Positions 1 through 6,892 of a DNA stretch of 8,367 nucleotides are shown in pieces; the stretch's first letter is position 1, and the number at the start of each line of letters is the position of its first letter. Below the pieces are notes generated by a model, which searched no databases, was not told where the DNA came from, and saw only the letters and a list, made by a program, of their open reading frames with translations. The stretch spans positions 1 to 8,367 of the forward strand of contig CATOKC010000137.1 of NCBI GenBank assembly GCA_951800675.1, read 5' to 3'. The translations under genes were made by a program, and so were the position numbers. This DNA comes from an uncultured Oscillibacter sp. GTDB taxonomy: Bacteria > Bacillota_A > Clostridia > Oscillospirales > Oscillospiraceae.

Positions 1-1748
1 CCCAGAGGAAGCAAGCCGGGGAGCTGCCCCATGTGTTCACCGGCAGCGTGGAACATGCCCTGGCCCACATCGAGGAATCCATCCAGGGCAGGGTGTCGGA
101 GGGCTACCTGCGCTGGTACGCCATCAAGATTTTTGAGCGGGATGAGAAGGTTCTGGAGGAGATGAACCTCTCCACTGATCTGAAAGCCCATCTGGAGCAG
201 CACATTACCGACTGCGAGACAGAGCTGGACGATGACGCCGAGAGCATCATCACCAATCAGCGGTACGCTTACATCAACGGAGTGGTATCCCGCGCGGTGA
301 GGAAGAAAGCCCTCAAGCATAGCCTCTCCGTTTCTGACAAGATCGACCAGCTCGTCACCAACCGGATTCTGGCCCTGCCCATCTTCGCCTTGGTCATGTT
401 CCTAATCTATTCCATCGCTATGGGTGCTTCCCCAGCAGGTTTGTTCGAGGGAGAGGAGTGGGGCATCGGCATCGGCTCCTGGGGCACCGACTGGGCCAAC
501 GACAACCTCTTCGGCGAGATGGTCCCCGGCCTGTTTGATACCATCCTGGGCGCTTTGGGCGTGGCCGAGGGCGGCTGGCTCTACGGCTTGATTCAGGACG
601 GCATCGTGGCCGGCGTAGGCGCGGTGCTGGGCTTCGTGCCTCAGATGCTGGTGCTGTTCCTTCTGCTGGCTATTCTGGAGGACGTGGGGTACATGGCCCG
701 CGTGGCGTTCATCATGGACCGGCTGTTCCGCCGCTTCGGGCTGTCCGGCAAGAGCTTTATCCCTATGCTGGTGGCCACCGGCTGCGGCGTCCCCGGCATC
801 ATGGCCTCCCGGACCATTGAGCAGGACCGGGACCGGAAAATGACCATCATGACCACCGGCTTCATCCCCTGCGGGGCCAAAATGCCCATCATCGGCCTGT
901 TCGCCGGGGCAGTGTTCGGAGGCTCTTCCCTGGTTGCCACCTCGGCCTTCTTCATCGGCATCGCCGCCGTGGTGATCTCCGGCATCATGCTGAAAAAGTT
1001 CAAAGCCTTTGCCGGGGAGCCTGCCCCCTTCGTCATGGAACTGCCCGCCTACCACGCTCCCTCCGCCAGCAACGTGCTCCGGGCCACCTGGGAGAGGGGC
1101 TGGTCCTTCATCAAGCGGGCAGGGACGGTGATCCTGCTGTCCACCATCGTGCTTTGGTTCCTCCAGGGCTACGGCTTCACCGACGGCACGTTTGGCCCTG
1201 TGGAGGACAACAATACCTCCCTGCTGGCCGCCATTGGCAACGCGATTGCCTGGATATTCTATCCCCTGGGCTGGACGGGCGACATGGCCTGGAAGGCCAC
1301 CGTGGCCTCCTTTGTTGGCCTCACCGCCAAGGAGAACGTGGTGGGGACCCTCGGCACCCTCTACCACTTCGCCGGGGAGATCAGCGAGAACGGCGAAGAG
1401 ATCTGGGCTATGGTGGGAGCGGACTTCGGCGCTCTTACCGCCTACAGCTTTATGATCTTCAACCTGCTCTGCGCCCCCTGTTTCGCCGCCATGGGCGCTA
1501 TCAAACGGGAAATGAACAACGCCAGGTGGACCGCTTTCGCCATCGGCTATATGTGCGTGTTCGCCTACATGGCCGCTCTCATCGTCTATCAGATCGGCGG
1601 GCTGATTGCCGGGGCGGTCGGCTTTAACCTGTGGACTGTCGTGGCCCTGGCTCTTCTGGCCGGGATTATCTATCTGCTGGTTCGCAAGGGCTATCAGGGC
1701 GAAGAAAACACCCGGCGGCTGACCTCTGTGGCTGCCGCCGCGAAGTGA
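1..1748 (+). CDS. feoB: Ferrous iron transport protein B (FeoB), C-terminal part, 5' end outside window
   Basis: FeoB is an inner-membrane Fe(II) transporter made of a cytosolic GTPase domain, a helical GDI-like domain and a membrane domain. The frame is open from base 3 to the TGA at 1746-1748, giving about 581 residues of a protein usually near 700-850. The GTPase motifs lie upstream of the window. A GTG at 33 is an internal Val, not a start. What remains begins with the helical region (roughly bases 33-340), followed by the membrane domain. The first Gate motif is visible as GCGVPG (780-797), with PCGAKMP around the Cys codon at 870-872. The second Gate region is AKENVVG (1326-1346). LCAPC, with Cys codons at 1470 and 1479, precedes the last membrane segments. 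No frame damage is seen. It is followed closely by the FeoB-associated Cys-rich gene and further on by a ZIP transporter, which suits a metal uptake operon. The family call is secure. Confidence 0.97.
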   Translation, partial: QRKQAGELPHVFTGSVEHALAHIEESIQGRVSEGYLRWYAIKIFERDEKVLEEMNLSTDLKAHLEQHITDCETELDDDAESIITNQRYAYINGVVSRAVRKKALKHSLSVSDKIDQLVTNRILALPIFALVMFLIYSIAMGASPAGLFEGEEWGIGIGSWGTDWANDNLFGEMVPGLFDTILGALGVAEGGWLYGLIQDGIVAGVGAVLGFVPQMLVLFLLLAILEDVGYMARVAFIMDRLFRRFGLSGKSFIPMLVATGCGVPGIMASRTIEQDRDRKMTIMTTGFIPCGAKMPIIGLFAGAVFGGSSLVATSAFFIGIAAVVISGIMLKKFKAFAGEPAPFVMELPAYHAPSASNVLRATWERGWSFIKRAGTVILLSTIVLWFLQGYGFTDGTFGPVEDNNTSLLAAIGNAIAWIFYPLGWTGDMAWKATVASFVGLTAKENVVGTLGTLYHFAGEISENGEEIWAMVGADFGALTAYSFMIFNLLCAPCFAAMGAIKREMNNARWTAFAIGYMCVFAYMAALIVYQIGGLIAGAVGFNLWTVVALALLAGIIYLLVRKGYQGEENTRRLTSVAAAAK

Positions 1749-1766
1749 TAGAGGGGGAACTTGACC

Positions 1767-1907
1767 ATGCCTGCTGTATTGGGAAACATCATCGTGATCG
1801 CTGCGCTGGCCGCGGTTGTGGCGTTGGCCGTCCGGTCTTTATGGAAGTCCCGCAAGTCCGGCGGAGGCTGCGGCGGCGATTGCGGAAACTGCCGGGGCTG
1901 TCACTAA
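1767..1907 (+). CDS. FeoB-associated Cys-rich membrane protein (46 aa)
   Basis: This small gene starts at ATG 1767, 18 bases after the feoB stop, behind a GAGGGGGA ribosome binding site at 1751-1758, and ends with TAA at 1905-1907. The product has one N-terminal hydrophobic helix (about residues 4-23, rich in Ile, Ala, Val and Leu), a short basic linker (RSLWKSRK), then a Gly/Cys tail with Cys35, Cys39, Cys42 and Cys45 and a terminal His46. This architecture and position match the FeoB-associated Cys-rich membrane protein family found directly after feoB in many Firmicutes. The role is not well established. A metal-handling or FeoB-partner function, analogous to FeoC, is commonly proposed, and the Cys cluster could bind Fe(II) or an Fe-S cluster. 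It is intact and probably co-transcribed and translationally linked with feoB. Confidence 0.9.
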   Translation: MPAVLGNIIVIAALAAVVALAVRSLWKSRKSGGGCGGDCGNCRGCH

Positions 1908-1946
1908 AACATCAAATCTTGTAAAACATAGTGAGGAACGATTCAA

Positions 1947-2036
1947 ATGACAGAATTACGGGAAGCCCAACTGCGCTATTTGCTGGCGATGAATCTGCCG
2001 GAGCTTTGCCGGAAGCGGTTGGCTGGCAGAATATAA
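1947..2036 (+). CDS. Short ORF (29 aa), possibly a collapsed regulator gene between the Feo and ZIP genes
   Basis: ATG 1947 follows a reasonable ribosome binding site (GAGGAA, 1933-1938), and the frame stops at TAA 2034-2036. The N-terminal residues MTELREAQLRYLLAM resemble the opening helix of DtxR/MntR-like metal regulators of Clostridia, but the winged-helix core is absent. In the next frame (+1), residues reading EYNGMEALCRRIH run to a TGA at 2089-2091 that overlaps the ZIP start codon in an ATGA arrangement. A single-base shift near 2015-2025 would link the two frames into about 47 residues. I infer a large deletion, and possibly a frameshift, in a former regulator gene. A genuine small protein is the alternative. 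The family assignment is a guess from about 15 residues and from the neighbourhood. Confidence 0.35.
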   Translation: MTELREAQLRYLLAMNLPELCRKRLAGRI

Positions 2037-2087
2037 TGGCATGGAAGCCTTGTGCCGCCGCATCCATTGGGAGGTAAACGTAAAGGA

Positions 2088-2870
2088 ATGACAGAAAGTG
2101 TTTTGCTTGAATTGCTTCTTCCCTTCCTGGGAACATCATTGGGCGCAGGGTGTGTGTTCTTCTTAAAAAGAGAAATGAATCTGCTGGTTCAGCGGGCCTT
2201 AACCGGCTTTGCGGCAGGGGTTATGGTGGCGGCGTCTGTCTGGAGCCTGTTGGTTCCCGCCATGGAGCAGGCGGAGGATATGGGCCGGTGGGCGTTTCTC
2301 CCCGCGGTGATCGGGTTTTGGCTGGGCATCCTGTTCCTGCTGGTGCTGGACAGGACGATTCCCCATTTGCACCAGAACAGCACGCGGCCGGAAGGCCCCC
2401 ATACCCGGCTGAAGCGGACCACCATGCTGGTGCTGGCCGTCACCCTCCACAACATCCCGGAGGGGATGGCGGTAGGCGTGGTGCTGGCAGGCTGGATGGC
2501 CGGGAACAGCGGCATCACCGCCGCCGGTACGCTGGCCCTTTCCCTCGGCATCGCCCTTCAGAATTTCCCGGAGGGGGCTATCATCTCCATGCCCCTCCGG
2601 GCAGAGGGAATGGGAAAAGGACGGGCATTTCTGTACGGCGTACTTTCCGGTATCGTAGAGCCTTTGGCGGCGGTCCTGACCATGCTGGCGGCGGGGTTGA
2701 TCCTTCCGGCCCTGCCCTATCTGCTCAGTTTCGCGGCGGGGGCCATGGTCTATGTGGTAGTGGAGGAGCTGATCCCGGAATCGTCCGCCGGGGAACACTC
2801 CAACCTGGGGACGCTGTTCTTCGCGGCGGGATTTGCCATCATGCTGGCGCTGGATGTGGCGCTGGGATAA
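2088..2870 (+). CDS. ZIP family divalent metal transporter (260 aa)
   Basis: ZIP proteins move divalent metals (Zn, Fe, Mn) into the cytoplasm through an eight-helix membrane fold. I place the start at ATG 2088 because homologs begin near this hydrophobic segment. GGGAGG at 2069-2074 is a strong ribosome binding site, though 13 bases upstream, and the ATGA at 2088-2091 overlaps the stop of a short upstream frame. An earlier in-frame GTG at 2052 would add a hydrophilic tail that looks wrong. The TM4 metal motif HNIPEG is at residues 121-126 and the TM5 motif QNFPEG at 158-163, with Gln in place of the common His. EP follows at 191-192 and EE at 226-227. A hydrophilic loop with an HLH motif lies between TM3 and TM4. 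Length and motifs indicate an intact protein. The substrate cannot be read from the sequence. The feo neighbourhood favours iron or a related metal. Confidence 0.92.
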   Translation: MTESVLLELLLPFLGTSLGAGCVFFLKREMNLLVQRALTGFAAGVMVAASVWSLLVPAMEQAEDMGRWAFLPAVIGFWLGILFLLVLDRTIPHLHQNSTRPEGPHTRLKRTTMLVLAVTLHNIPEGMAVGVVLAGWMAGNSGITAAGTLALSLGIALQNFPEGAIISMPLRAEGMGKGRAFLYGVLSGIVEPLAAVLTMLAAGLILPALPYLLSFAAGAMVYVVVEELIPESSAGEHSNLGTLFFAAGFAIMLALDVALG

Positions 2871-2945
2871 ACAAAAGGCAAGTGAGGAAGGAAAGGTAAG
2901 GGCAGTCACTCCGGGGGCTGTTGCCGGTGAGCGGAGGTCAGCGTT

Positions 2946-3053
2946 GTGGATGGTTGCTCGTTTGATGTGCTGGTCGATAGCGTAAAGGCAGAGAATGCGC
3001 TTGGCGAAACCACCTGTATGTACGAGCGTGCGGATCAAGAAATCTCTCACTGA
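2946..3053 (+). CDS. Possible small protein of unknown function (35 aa)
   Basis: A GTG at 2946 lies 7 bases after a GGAGGT ribosome binding site (2933-2938), and the frame runs to TGA 3051-3053. The product would begin MDGCSFDVLVDSVK and end YERADQEISH. It is acidic, has two Cys and no membrane segment. The composition looks protein-like, but I do not recognise the family. An in-frame stop at 2928-2930 rules out extension far upstream, so it is either a true small protein or the C-terminal remnant of a larger gene. A strong hairpin starts 6 bases after its stop, which fits the end of a transcription unit. No ATG start is available in this frame except an internal Met. Confidence 0.3.
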   Translation: MDGCSFDVLVDSVKAENALGETTCMYERADQEISH

Positions 3054-3058
3054 TCTTG

Positions 3059-3090
3059 AAAAGCGCGGCGGAGAAATCTGCCGTGCTTTT
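3059..3090 (+). terminator. Strong GNRA-loop hairpin, probable transcription terminator
   Basis: Two 14-base arms (3059-3072 and 3077-3090) pair fully around a GAAA tetraloop (3073-3076), with two G-U wobbles in the + strand RNA. The outer part of the stem is AAAAGC/GCTTTT, so the 3' arm itself ends in a run of four T, and CATTTT follows. The symmetry means it could also act on the - strand. It closes the region after the ZIP gene and the possible small ORF ending at 3053. The T-tract is short and broken by a C, so efficiency is uncertain. Confidence 0.65.
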
Positions 3091-3100
3091 CATTTTGCCC

Positions 3101-3129
3101 TTGACAACCGGGTTGGTCAGCGCTGTATT
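3101..3129 (+). promoter_or_regulatory. Promoter-like sequence (perfect -35, weak -10)
   Basis: TTGACA at 3101-3106 is a perfect sigma-A -35 box. With a 17-base spacer the -10 position is TGTATT (3124-3129, four of six matches). A better GATAAT at 3130-3135 is too far away at 23 bases. It sits just after the hairpin and points toward the truncated ABC fragment, which has no intact gene start. It may therefore be a leftover promoter of a gene lost at the breakpoint near 3138. Confidence 0.3.
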
Positions 3130-3137
3130 GATAATTG

Positions 3138-3674
3138 ATAAAAGGCACCAGTAAAATGGAGACCTACCACGGCGCGGCCCAGAAGATGAACAGCACCATC
3201 GTGGAATATATCAACGGCGTGGAGGTCGTAAAGGTCTTCAATCGGGACGGCGACAGCTACAAGCGGTTTGAGTCAGATGTAAAAAACTACCGGGACTTCA
3301 CTCTGGACTGGTATCGGTTTGCTGGCCCTGGATGGCCCTCTATAACAGTATCATCTCCTGCACGGCCATGTTTACCCTGCCGTTGGGGGCGTGGTTTGTC
3401 CCGCAAGGCTGGTCCACACTGCCGGATTTGGTGCTGGCGCTGTGCATGAGCTTCGGCATCGGCGCGCCGTTGCTGCGACCTCTCAGCTTTCTGTCCACCA
3501 TGCCCCAGGTCAATTTCACAATCGAGGCTCTGGAGCAGATGATGAGCGCTCCGCCTCTAAAGCAGGCGGAGCGCCCATTCACCGGAAAGGATCACTCCAG
3601 CTCCTTTGAAAATGTCCGTTTTGGTTACAAGGAGGAGGAAGTCCTCCACGGTGTCTCCCTCTCCGCCAGGGAAT
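3138..3674 (+). pseudogene. Fragment of an ABC half-transporter (membrane domain to start of ATPase), inverted and truncated at both ends
   Basis: This is the middle of a fused permease-ATPase ABC half-transporter of the paired YbtPQ/IrtAB-like type. It starts abruptly within the membrane domain: a TAA stops this frame at 3132-3134, then comes the segment containing MNSTIVEYINGVEVVKVF. A one-base loss near 3318 shifts the frame, and translation continues from CWPWMALYN through the last membrane helices and the linker, to the ATPase entry FENVRFGYKEEEVLHGVSL. It breaks at about 3671-3676, before Walker A. The first helices and the whole ATPase core are missing. At the break the sequence passes directly into the opposite-strand end of another ABC gene. 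No ribosome binding site or original start remains. It cannot make a working transporter. The parent was probably the partner of the ABC gene at 3675-4756. Confidence 0.85.
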
Positions 3675-4756
3675 GGCGATCTCTCCGCTTGTCACGTCCC
3701 AAAATCGGGCAATCAGCTTGGCTACCGTGGATTTCCCGCCGCCGGACGGCCCCACCAGCGCGGTGAAGCTGCCCTGGGAAAGATGCGAGTTCACGCCGTG
3801 GAGAACCTCGTCCGCCCGCTGGCCGAAGTAGGAGAAGCGGACGTCTTTCAACGCCACATCGTATCCGGACAGCTTTACCCGGTTTTCTGGTTCGGGCAGC
3901 TCCGGCATATCCAGATAGCGCTGTAATTCCTCCACGGTCATCTGCATCTGCTTGATCTCGTTGGCGAACACCTCGATTTTTGCCAAGGATGTGACCATGG
4001 ACATGGACAGCATCACCCCCAGCGCCGCCTCCGCCGCCGTGATAGCGCCACCGCTCCCCAGCCACAGGCACATGGGCAGCGTCCTCAGCAGCGTGGAGGG
4101 AAACAGGGCAAAAGCCAGTTTTATGGTCACCCAGGTGGAGGAGAGCCACTTCACTACGAAGGCGCAGTAGCCGGTGATGGCCTTGGCGTACTTATCGCGG
4201 GAGGCTCCCGCGCGGCCAAAGGCTTTGATGACCTCGATGACCTCGATGTACTCCACAATGGTACTGTTCATGGCTGTGTTGGACTGAACATACTGATCGA
4301 AGTTTTTCCCGCTGATTCGGAAGGTCAGGATCATGCAGACCAGGGAAAGGGGAACCGTCGCCAGGGACGCCAGCGCCAGACGCCAGTCATGCGCGCCAGG
4401 GCAATCAGGCTCACTATGGGCAGAGACAGGTGTCCCATCCCCTCGGGGATCATATGGGCCAGAGGAGGCTCGATGTCCTCGACCTTGTCCACAATCAGAT
4501 TTTTGATCTCCCCGATGGAGTGGGCGGTCACTTCCCCCAGCGGGGCGTGGAGGAACCGGTCCGCCACCCGCGGCCGCAGGCCCTCCAGAATGTGATAGGC
4601 GGCATAGTGGGACAGCATGGTGGAAAAACCGAAACAGAGAATTTTTACCAGATAGGCCCCTAGCGCCAGGCCGCACCAGGTCAAAATGCCCTCTTCCCGA
4701 AGCGCCCCGGCGTAAGTGAGCAGGCAGGAAAACCAGCCCTTTTTTGTTTGCTTCAA
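3675..4756 (-). pseudogene. ABC half-transporter (permease-ATPase), frameshifted and lacking most of the ATPase domain
   Basis: The likely start is TTG 4756, with GGGAG at 4765-4769 on the - strand 8 bases upstream; a TTG at 4774 is in frame but lacks such a site. The reading gives TM helices and the segment HSIGEIKNLIVDKVEDIEPPL. A one-base loss near 4388 then moves the frame to DWRLALASLATVPLSL. The rest of the membrane domain follows, and then the ATPase entry with a good Walker A, GPSGGGKST (3726-3752). The gene is cut at GEIAI about 3675, so the Q-loop, signature, Walker B and H-loop are gone. The usual EYIEGIEVI reads EYIEVIEVI, a Gly-to-Val change that creates a 9-bp tandem repeat. The N-terminus also looks short by perhaps one helix. 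It follows the AraC gene, the common order for siderophore-type ABC import loci. It is nonfunctional as it stands. Confidence 0.87.
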
Positions 4757-4777
4757 GCAAGCCACTCCCTTCAAAGG

Positions 4778-4811
4778 AATATGGACGGTACCGGCTGGTA
4801 CCGCCCATATT
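4778..4811 (-). promoter_or_regulatory. 15-bp hairpin in the leader of the ABC gene, just before its ribosome binding site
   Basis: The arms 4778-4792 and 4797-4811 are inverted repeats around a 4-base loop. Read on the - strand they are AATATGGGCGGTACC and GGTACCGTCCATATT, fully paired with one G-U wobble. On the + strand the same position is an A-C mismatch. That asymmetry suggests it works as RNA in the - strand transcript. It lies between the araC-type gene end (4876) and the ABC ribosome binding site (4765-4769). No T-run follows, so it is not a standard terminator. An mRNA processing or stabilising hairpin, a translation control element, or a palindromic DNA operator are all possible. 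Confidence 0.55.
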
Positions 4812-4848
4812 TTGAGAGGGTTAGCGACAACTATCTACCCCGCATAGA

Positions 4849-4866
4849 CCAAACAGTCCCGTTTGG
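4849..4866. repeat. Short inverted repeat CCAAAC-N6-GTTTGG
   Basis: A perfect 6-bp palindrome with a 6-base spacer lies 10 bases beyond the end of the AraC-type gene, in the same intergenic gap as the 15-bp hairpin. It could be an operator half-site pair or a weak end-of-gene hairpin. No T-run follows it on either strand. The short length makes chance occurrence possible. Confidence 0.3.
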
Positions 4867-4875
4867 ACAACAAAT

Positions 4876-5819
4876 TCACCTGCGCCGATACTCCGTTGGG
4901 GACATCCCCATAACCTTCCGGAGCACAATGGCAAATTTGCTGGGGCTGCCGTACCCCACCCGTCCGGCGATCTCCACCACGCTGAGGTTCTTTGTGTCCG
5001 CGGCAACACCGCCGCCTGATTCATCCGGTACTGGGTCAGCCAGTCCCCCATAGAAGCGCCGAACACGGATTTGAAGCACCGTTTCATGGTGGTCAGGGGG
5101 ATGTCAAATCAGGCGGCCAGGGCCTGTTGGGTGTGGCTCTCGTCCATGTGCGAGGCCAGAAATACCTGAATGGACTTGACCTTTTCCACCTGGGATTTGT
5201 AGAAATAGGGCTTTTCCTCCCGGCTCTCCGGCAGCTCCAGCGCGTCCAGGTATAACAGCAGCTCCAGAACCTTCACCTTGAAGTAGTGCGGCTTGATTTT
5301 CTCCGGCACAGCGTACAACTCCCCGAAGATATGCTCTATGCTGGGGACCGTGCGAATGACGGAGGGGTCAATGTCCTTGCGGTATTTCTCCCGCAGGGAC
5401 CGCGGATCCACCGGGAAGTCCCGCATCTCTTGGGGCAAAGATTGACAGGCGGTATCCAGGTCGAAGGAAACCATGGTGCCGTGGTAGTGGGACAGGGGGA
5501 ACTCAAAGTAGCCCGTATGGTTCAGCCTCCGGTCCAGCTTCAGGTCCCCGACCTCCACGTAGGAGTAGGCGTTCCCCTTCACCGGGTACTCCAGCCGCCC
5601 TTCCCGGCAGTGGTCGATGCACAGCAGGTCCCGCCCCGGACAGAATTCTGAGTCATAGTATCGCATATGGAAATCATTATAGGCAAGAGAAACGCCGGGA
5701 AACACCTCGTAGATGGTGATGGTTCCCTCGCCGCTCTCGTTGCGGAACGGATAAATCGCACGGTGGTCCCCCTCGATAACCGCGCCAGGCATAGCGGCAA
5801 GTCCCAGTATATCTATCAC
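4876..5819 (-). pseudogene. AraC family transcriptional regulator, broken in the DNA-binding domain
   Basis: The gene starts at GTG 5819 behind AAGGG on the - strand, 14 bases after the MATE stop, and covers the length expected for about 314 residues. The N-terminal sensing part reads open for 236 residues, with family-like segments such as EVFPGVSLAYNDFH, and ends in QALAA before a TGA at 5109-5111. The same frame continues with FDIPLTTMKRCFKSVFG, so the TGA replaces a sense codon, most simply CGA (Arg), inside the first helix-turn-helix. A one-base loss near 5003 then shifts the frame. The second helix-turn-helix, LSVVEIAGRVGYGSPSKF, and the typical end MGMSPTEYR follow to TGA 4876-4878. 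AraC members next to YbtPQ-like ABC pairs often activate siderophore uptake genes (YbtA is the known model). The truncated product could sense but not bind DNA. Confidence 0.9.
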
Positions 5820-5833
5820 GTTTCGCCCTTGTG

Positions 5834-6892
5834 TTACCTGCCGCTCAGCCTTGATAAATTTCTGAACTCTGCCCCAAGCATAGGGATCGCGATGACCAAT
5901 ACGATCAAATCCGTCAGCGCTGGGGCGAGGAACACCCCGCTGATACCCAGCCCGCCCAGTTTAGGAACAAGGATGACCAGAGGGACAAACAGCACAATTT
6001 GCCGCGGCAGCACCAGCGCGCTGGCCTTGGACACCTTGCCCAGAGACTGCATCAAGGTGATTGCCATCAGCACAAGTCCCAGGAAGATATAGGTGCTGAA
6101 CAGAACGCGGAAGTCGGTCGCGCCCATGCTCACGATCCTGCTCTCTTTGATGAACCGGGACAGCACCGTCTCCGCGCCAAGCTGAATGGGGATGTAGAAA
6201 ATTAGGCTCAAAATTGTGACGCCGGCAAGAAAGGCTTTGGTGATCTGCCTGACCCGGTCATACTGTTTCGCGCCATAGTTTGTCCCCGCCGCGGGCTGAA
6301 AGCCCTGGCTTGCACCCCACAGGGGGATCATAGTAAAGGACTGTACGCTCAGCGCGGCTCCCAAAAGAATCTGCCAATCGTCACCGCCGTAGCTGTGGGT
6401 GGTGTGATAGAGGACCGTCTGCTGGAGCAGGGTCATGCCCTGCATGAGCATGGCGAAGAAGCCCACCCCGAAAATCTCGGGAATCAGGCCCTTTTCCACC
6501 CGGATGCCGTGGATACGAACATTTTTACTTTTGGAGCGGAAGTGCCGCGGCATCGCCGCAGCGTAGACGATCTGGGCAATGACCGTTGCGTAAGCCGCTC
6601 CCTCAATTCCCATTCCATAAGGTTCGAGGGCGGAGATCAGAATGGGGTCGAGAATGATATTCAAAATAGCCGAGCCGCCGCTGTATATCATGGCCTGTTT
6701 GAGAAGCCCCTCGCCCCGCATAATCATATTGGAGAATTGGGTGAAGCTGACAAACAGGCTGCCCGCGAAGATAATCCGCAGATAGCGTTCGGCGTTGTTC
6801 AGAATCGCGCCCTCCGCACCGCTCAGGCTCAGAATGGGCCGGGTGAAGATCATCCCCAGCGCCGTGACGATCACCCCGAGGATCAAATTCAG
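5834..6892 (-). pseudogene. MATE family efflux transporter lacking its N-terminus, fused in frame to an ABC remnant
   Basis: MATE proteins are 12-helix antiporters that export drugs and other cations using Na+ or H+ gradients. About 352 residues remain, from LNLILGVIVTALGMIF to TAA at 5834-5836. A full protein is near 445-450, so roughly the first 95 residues, with the first two to three helices, are missing. Family features seen include LRIIFAGSLFVSF, MRGEGLLKQAM with NIILDPI (end of the first half), and in the second half QGFQPAAGTNYGAKQYDRV. The body has no stops or shifts. The gene has no start of its own: the frame runs upstream without interruption into a piece of an ABC transporter, and the first in-frame stop is the TGA at 7184-7186. 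It ends 14 bases before the AraC-type gene. A functional exporter is unlikely. A chimeric product starting at TTG 7174 is possible in principle. Confidence 0.88.

Noticed and set aside
402..1367. Long - strand open frame opposite feoB (321 codons)
   Set aside because: Gly/His/Gln-rich shadow of GC-rich feoB codons, with no recognisable domain. FeoB on the + strand is unmistakable.
2052..2087. Earlier GTG start for the ZIP gene
   Set aside because: It would add 12 hydrophilic residues (PPHPLGGKRKG type) before the hydrophobic start seen in homologs. ATG 2088 has upstream GGGAGG and the overlap typical of coupled genes.
2901..2928. GGCA...TGCC hairpin after the ZIP gene as a terminator
   Set aside because: Only about four consecutive pairs and no T-run follow. 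The hairpin at 3059-3090 is far stronger.
2199..3050. Long - strand open frame opposite the ZIP gene (283 codons)
   Set aside because: The part over the ZIP gene has shadow-like composition. Only the ZIP strand shows family motifs and ribosome binding sites.
3035..3059. TCAAGA...TCTTGA inverted repeat as an antiterminator partner
   Set aside because: Six base pairs with a 13-base spacer, touching the terminator by one base only. This is weak and could be chance.
4222..4248. Tandem GATGACCTC repeat
   Set aside because: A local effect of a Gly-to-Val change in the EYIEGIEVI segment of the ABC gene. Protein length is unchanged, so it is not an expansion.
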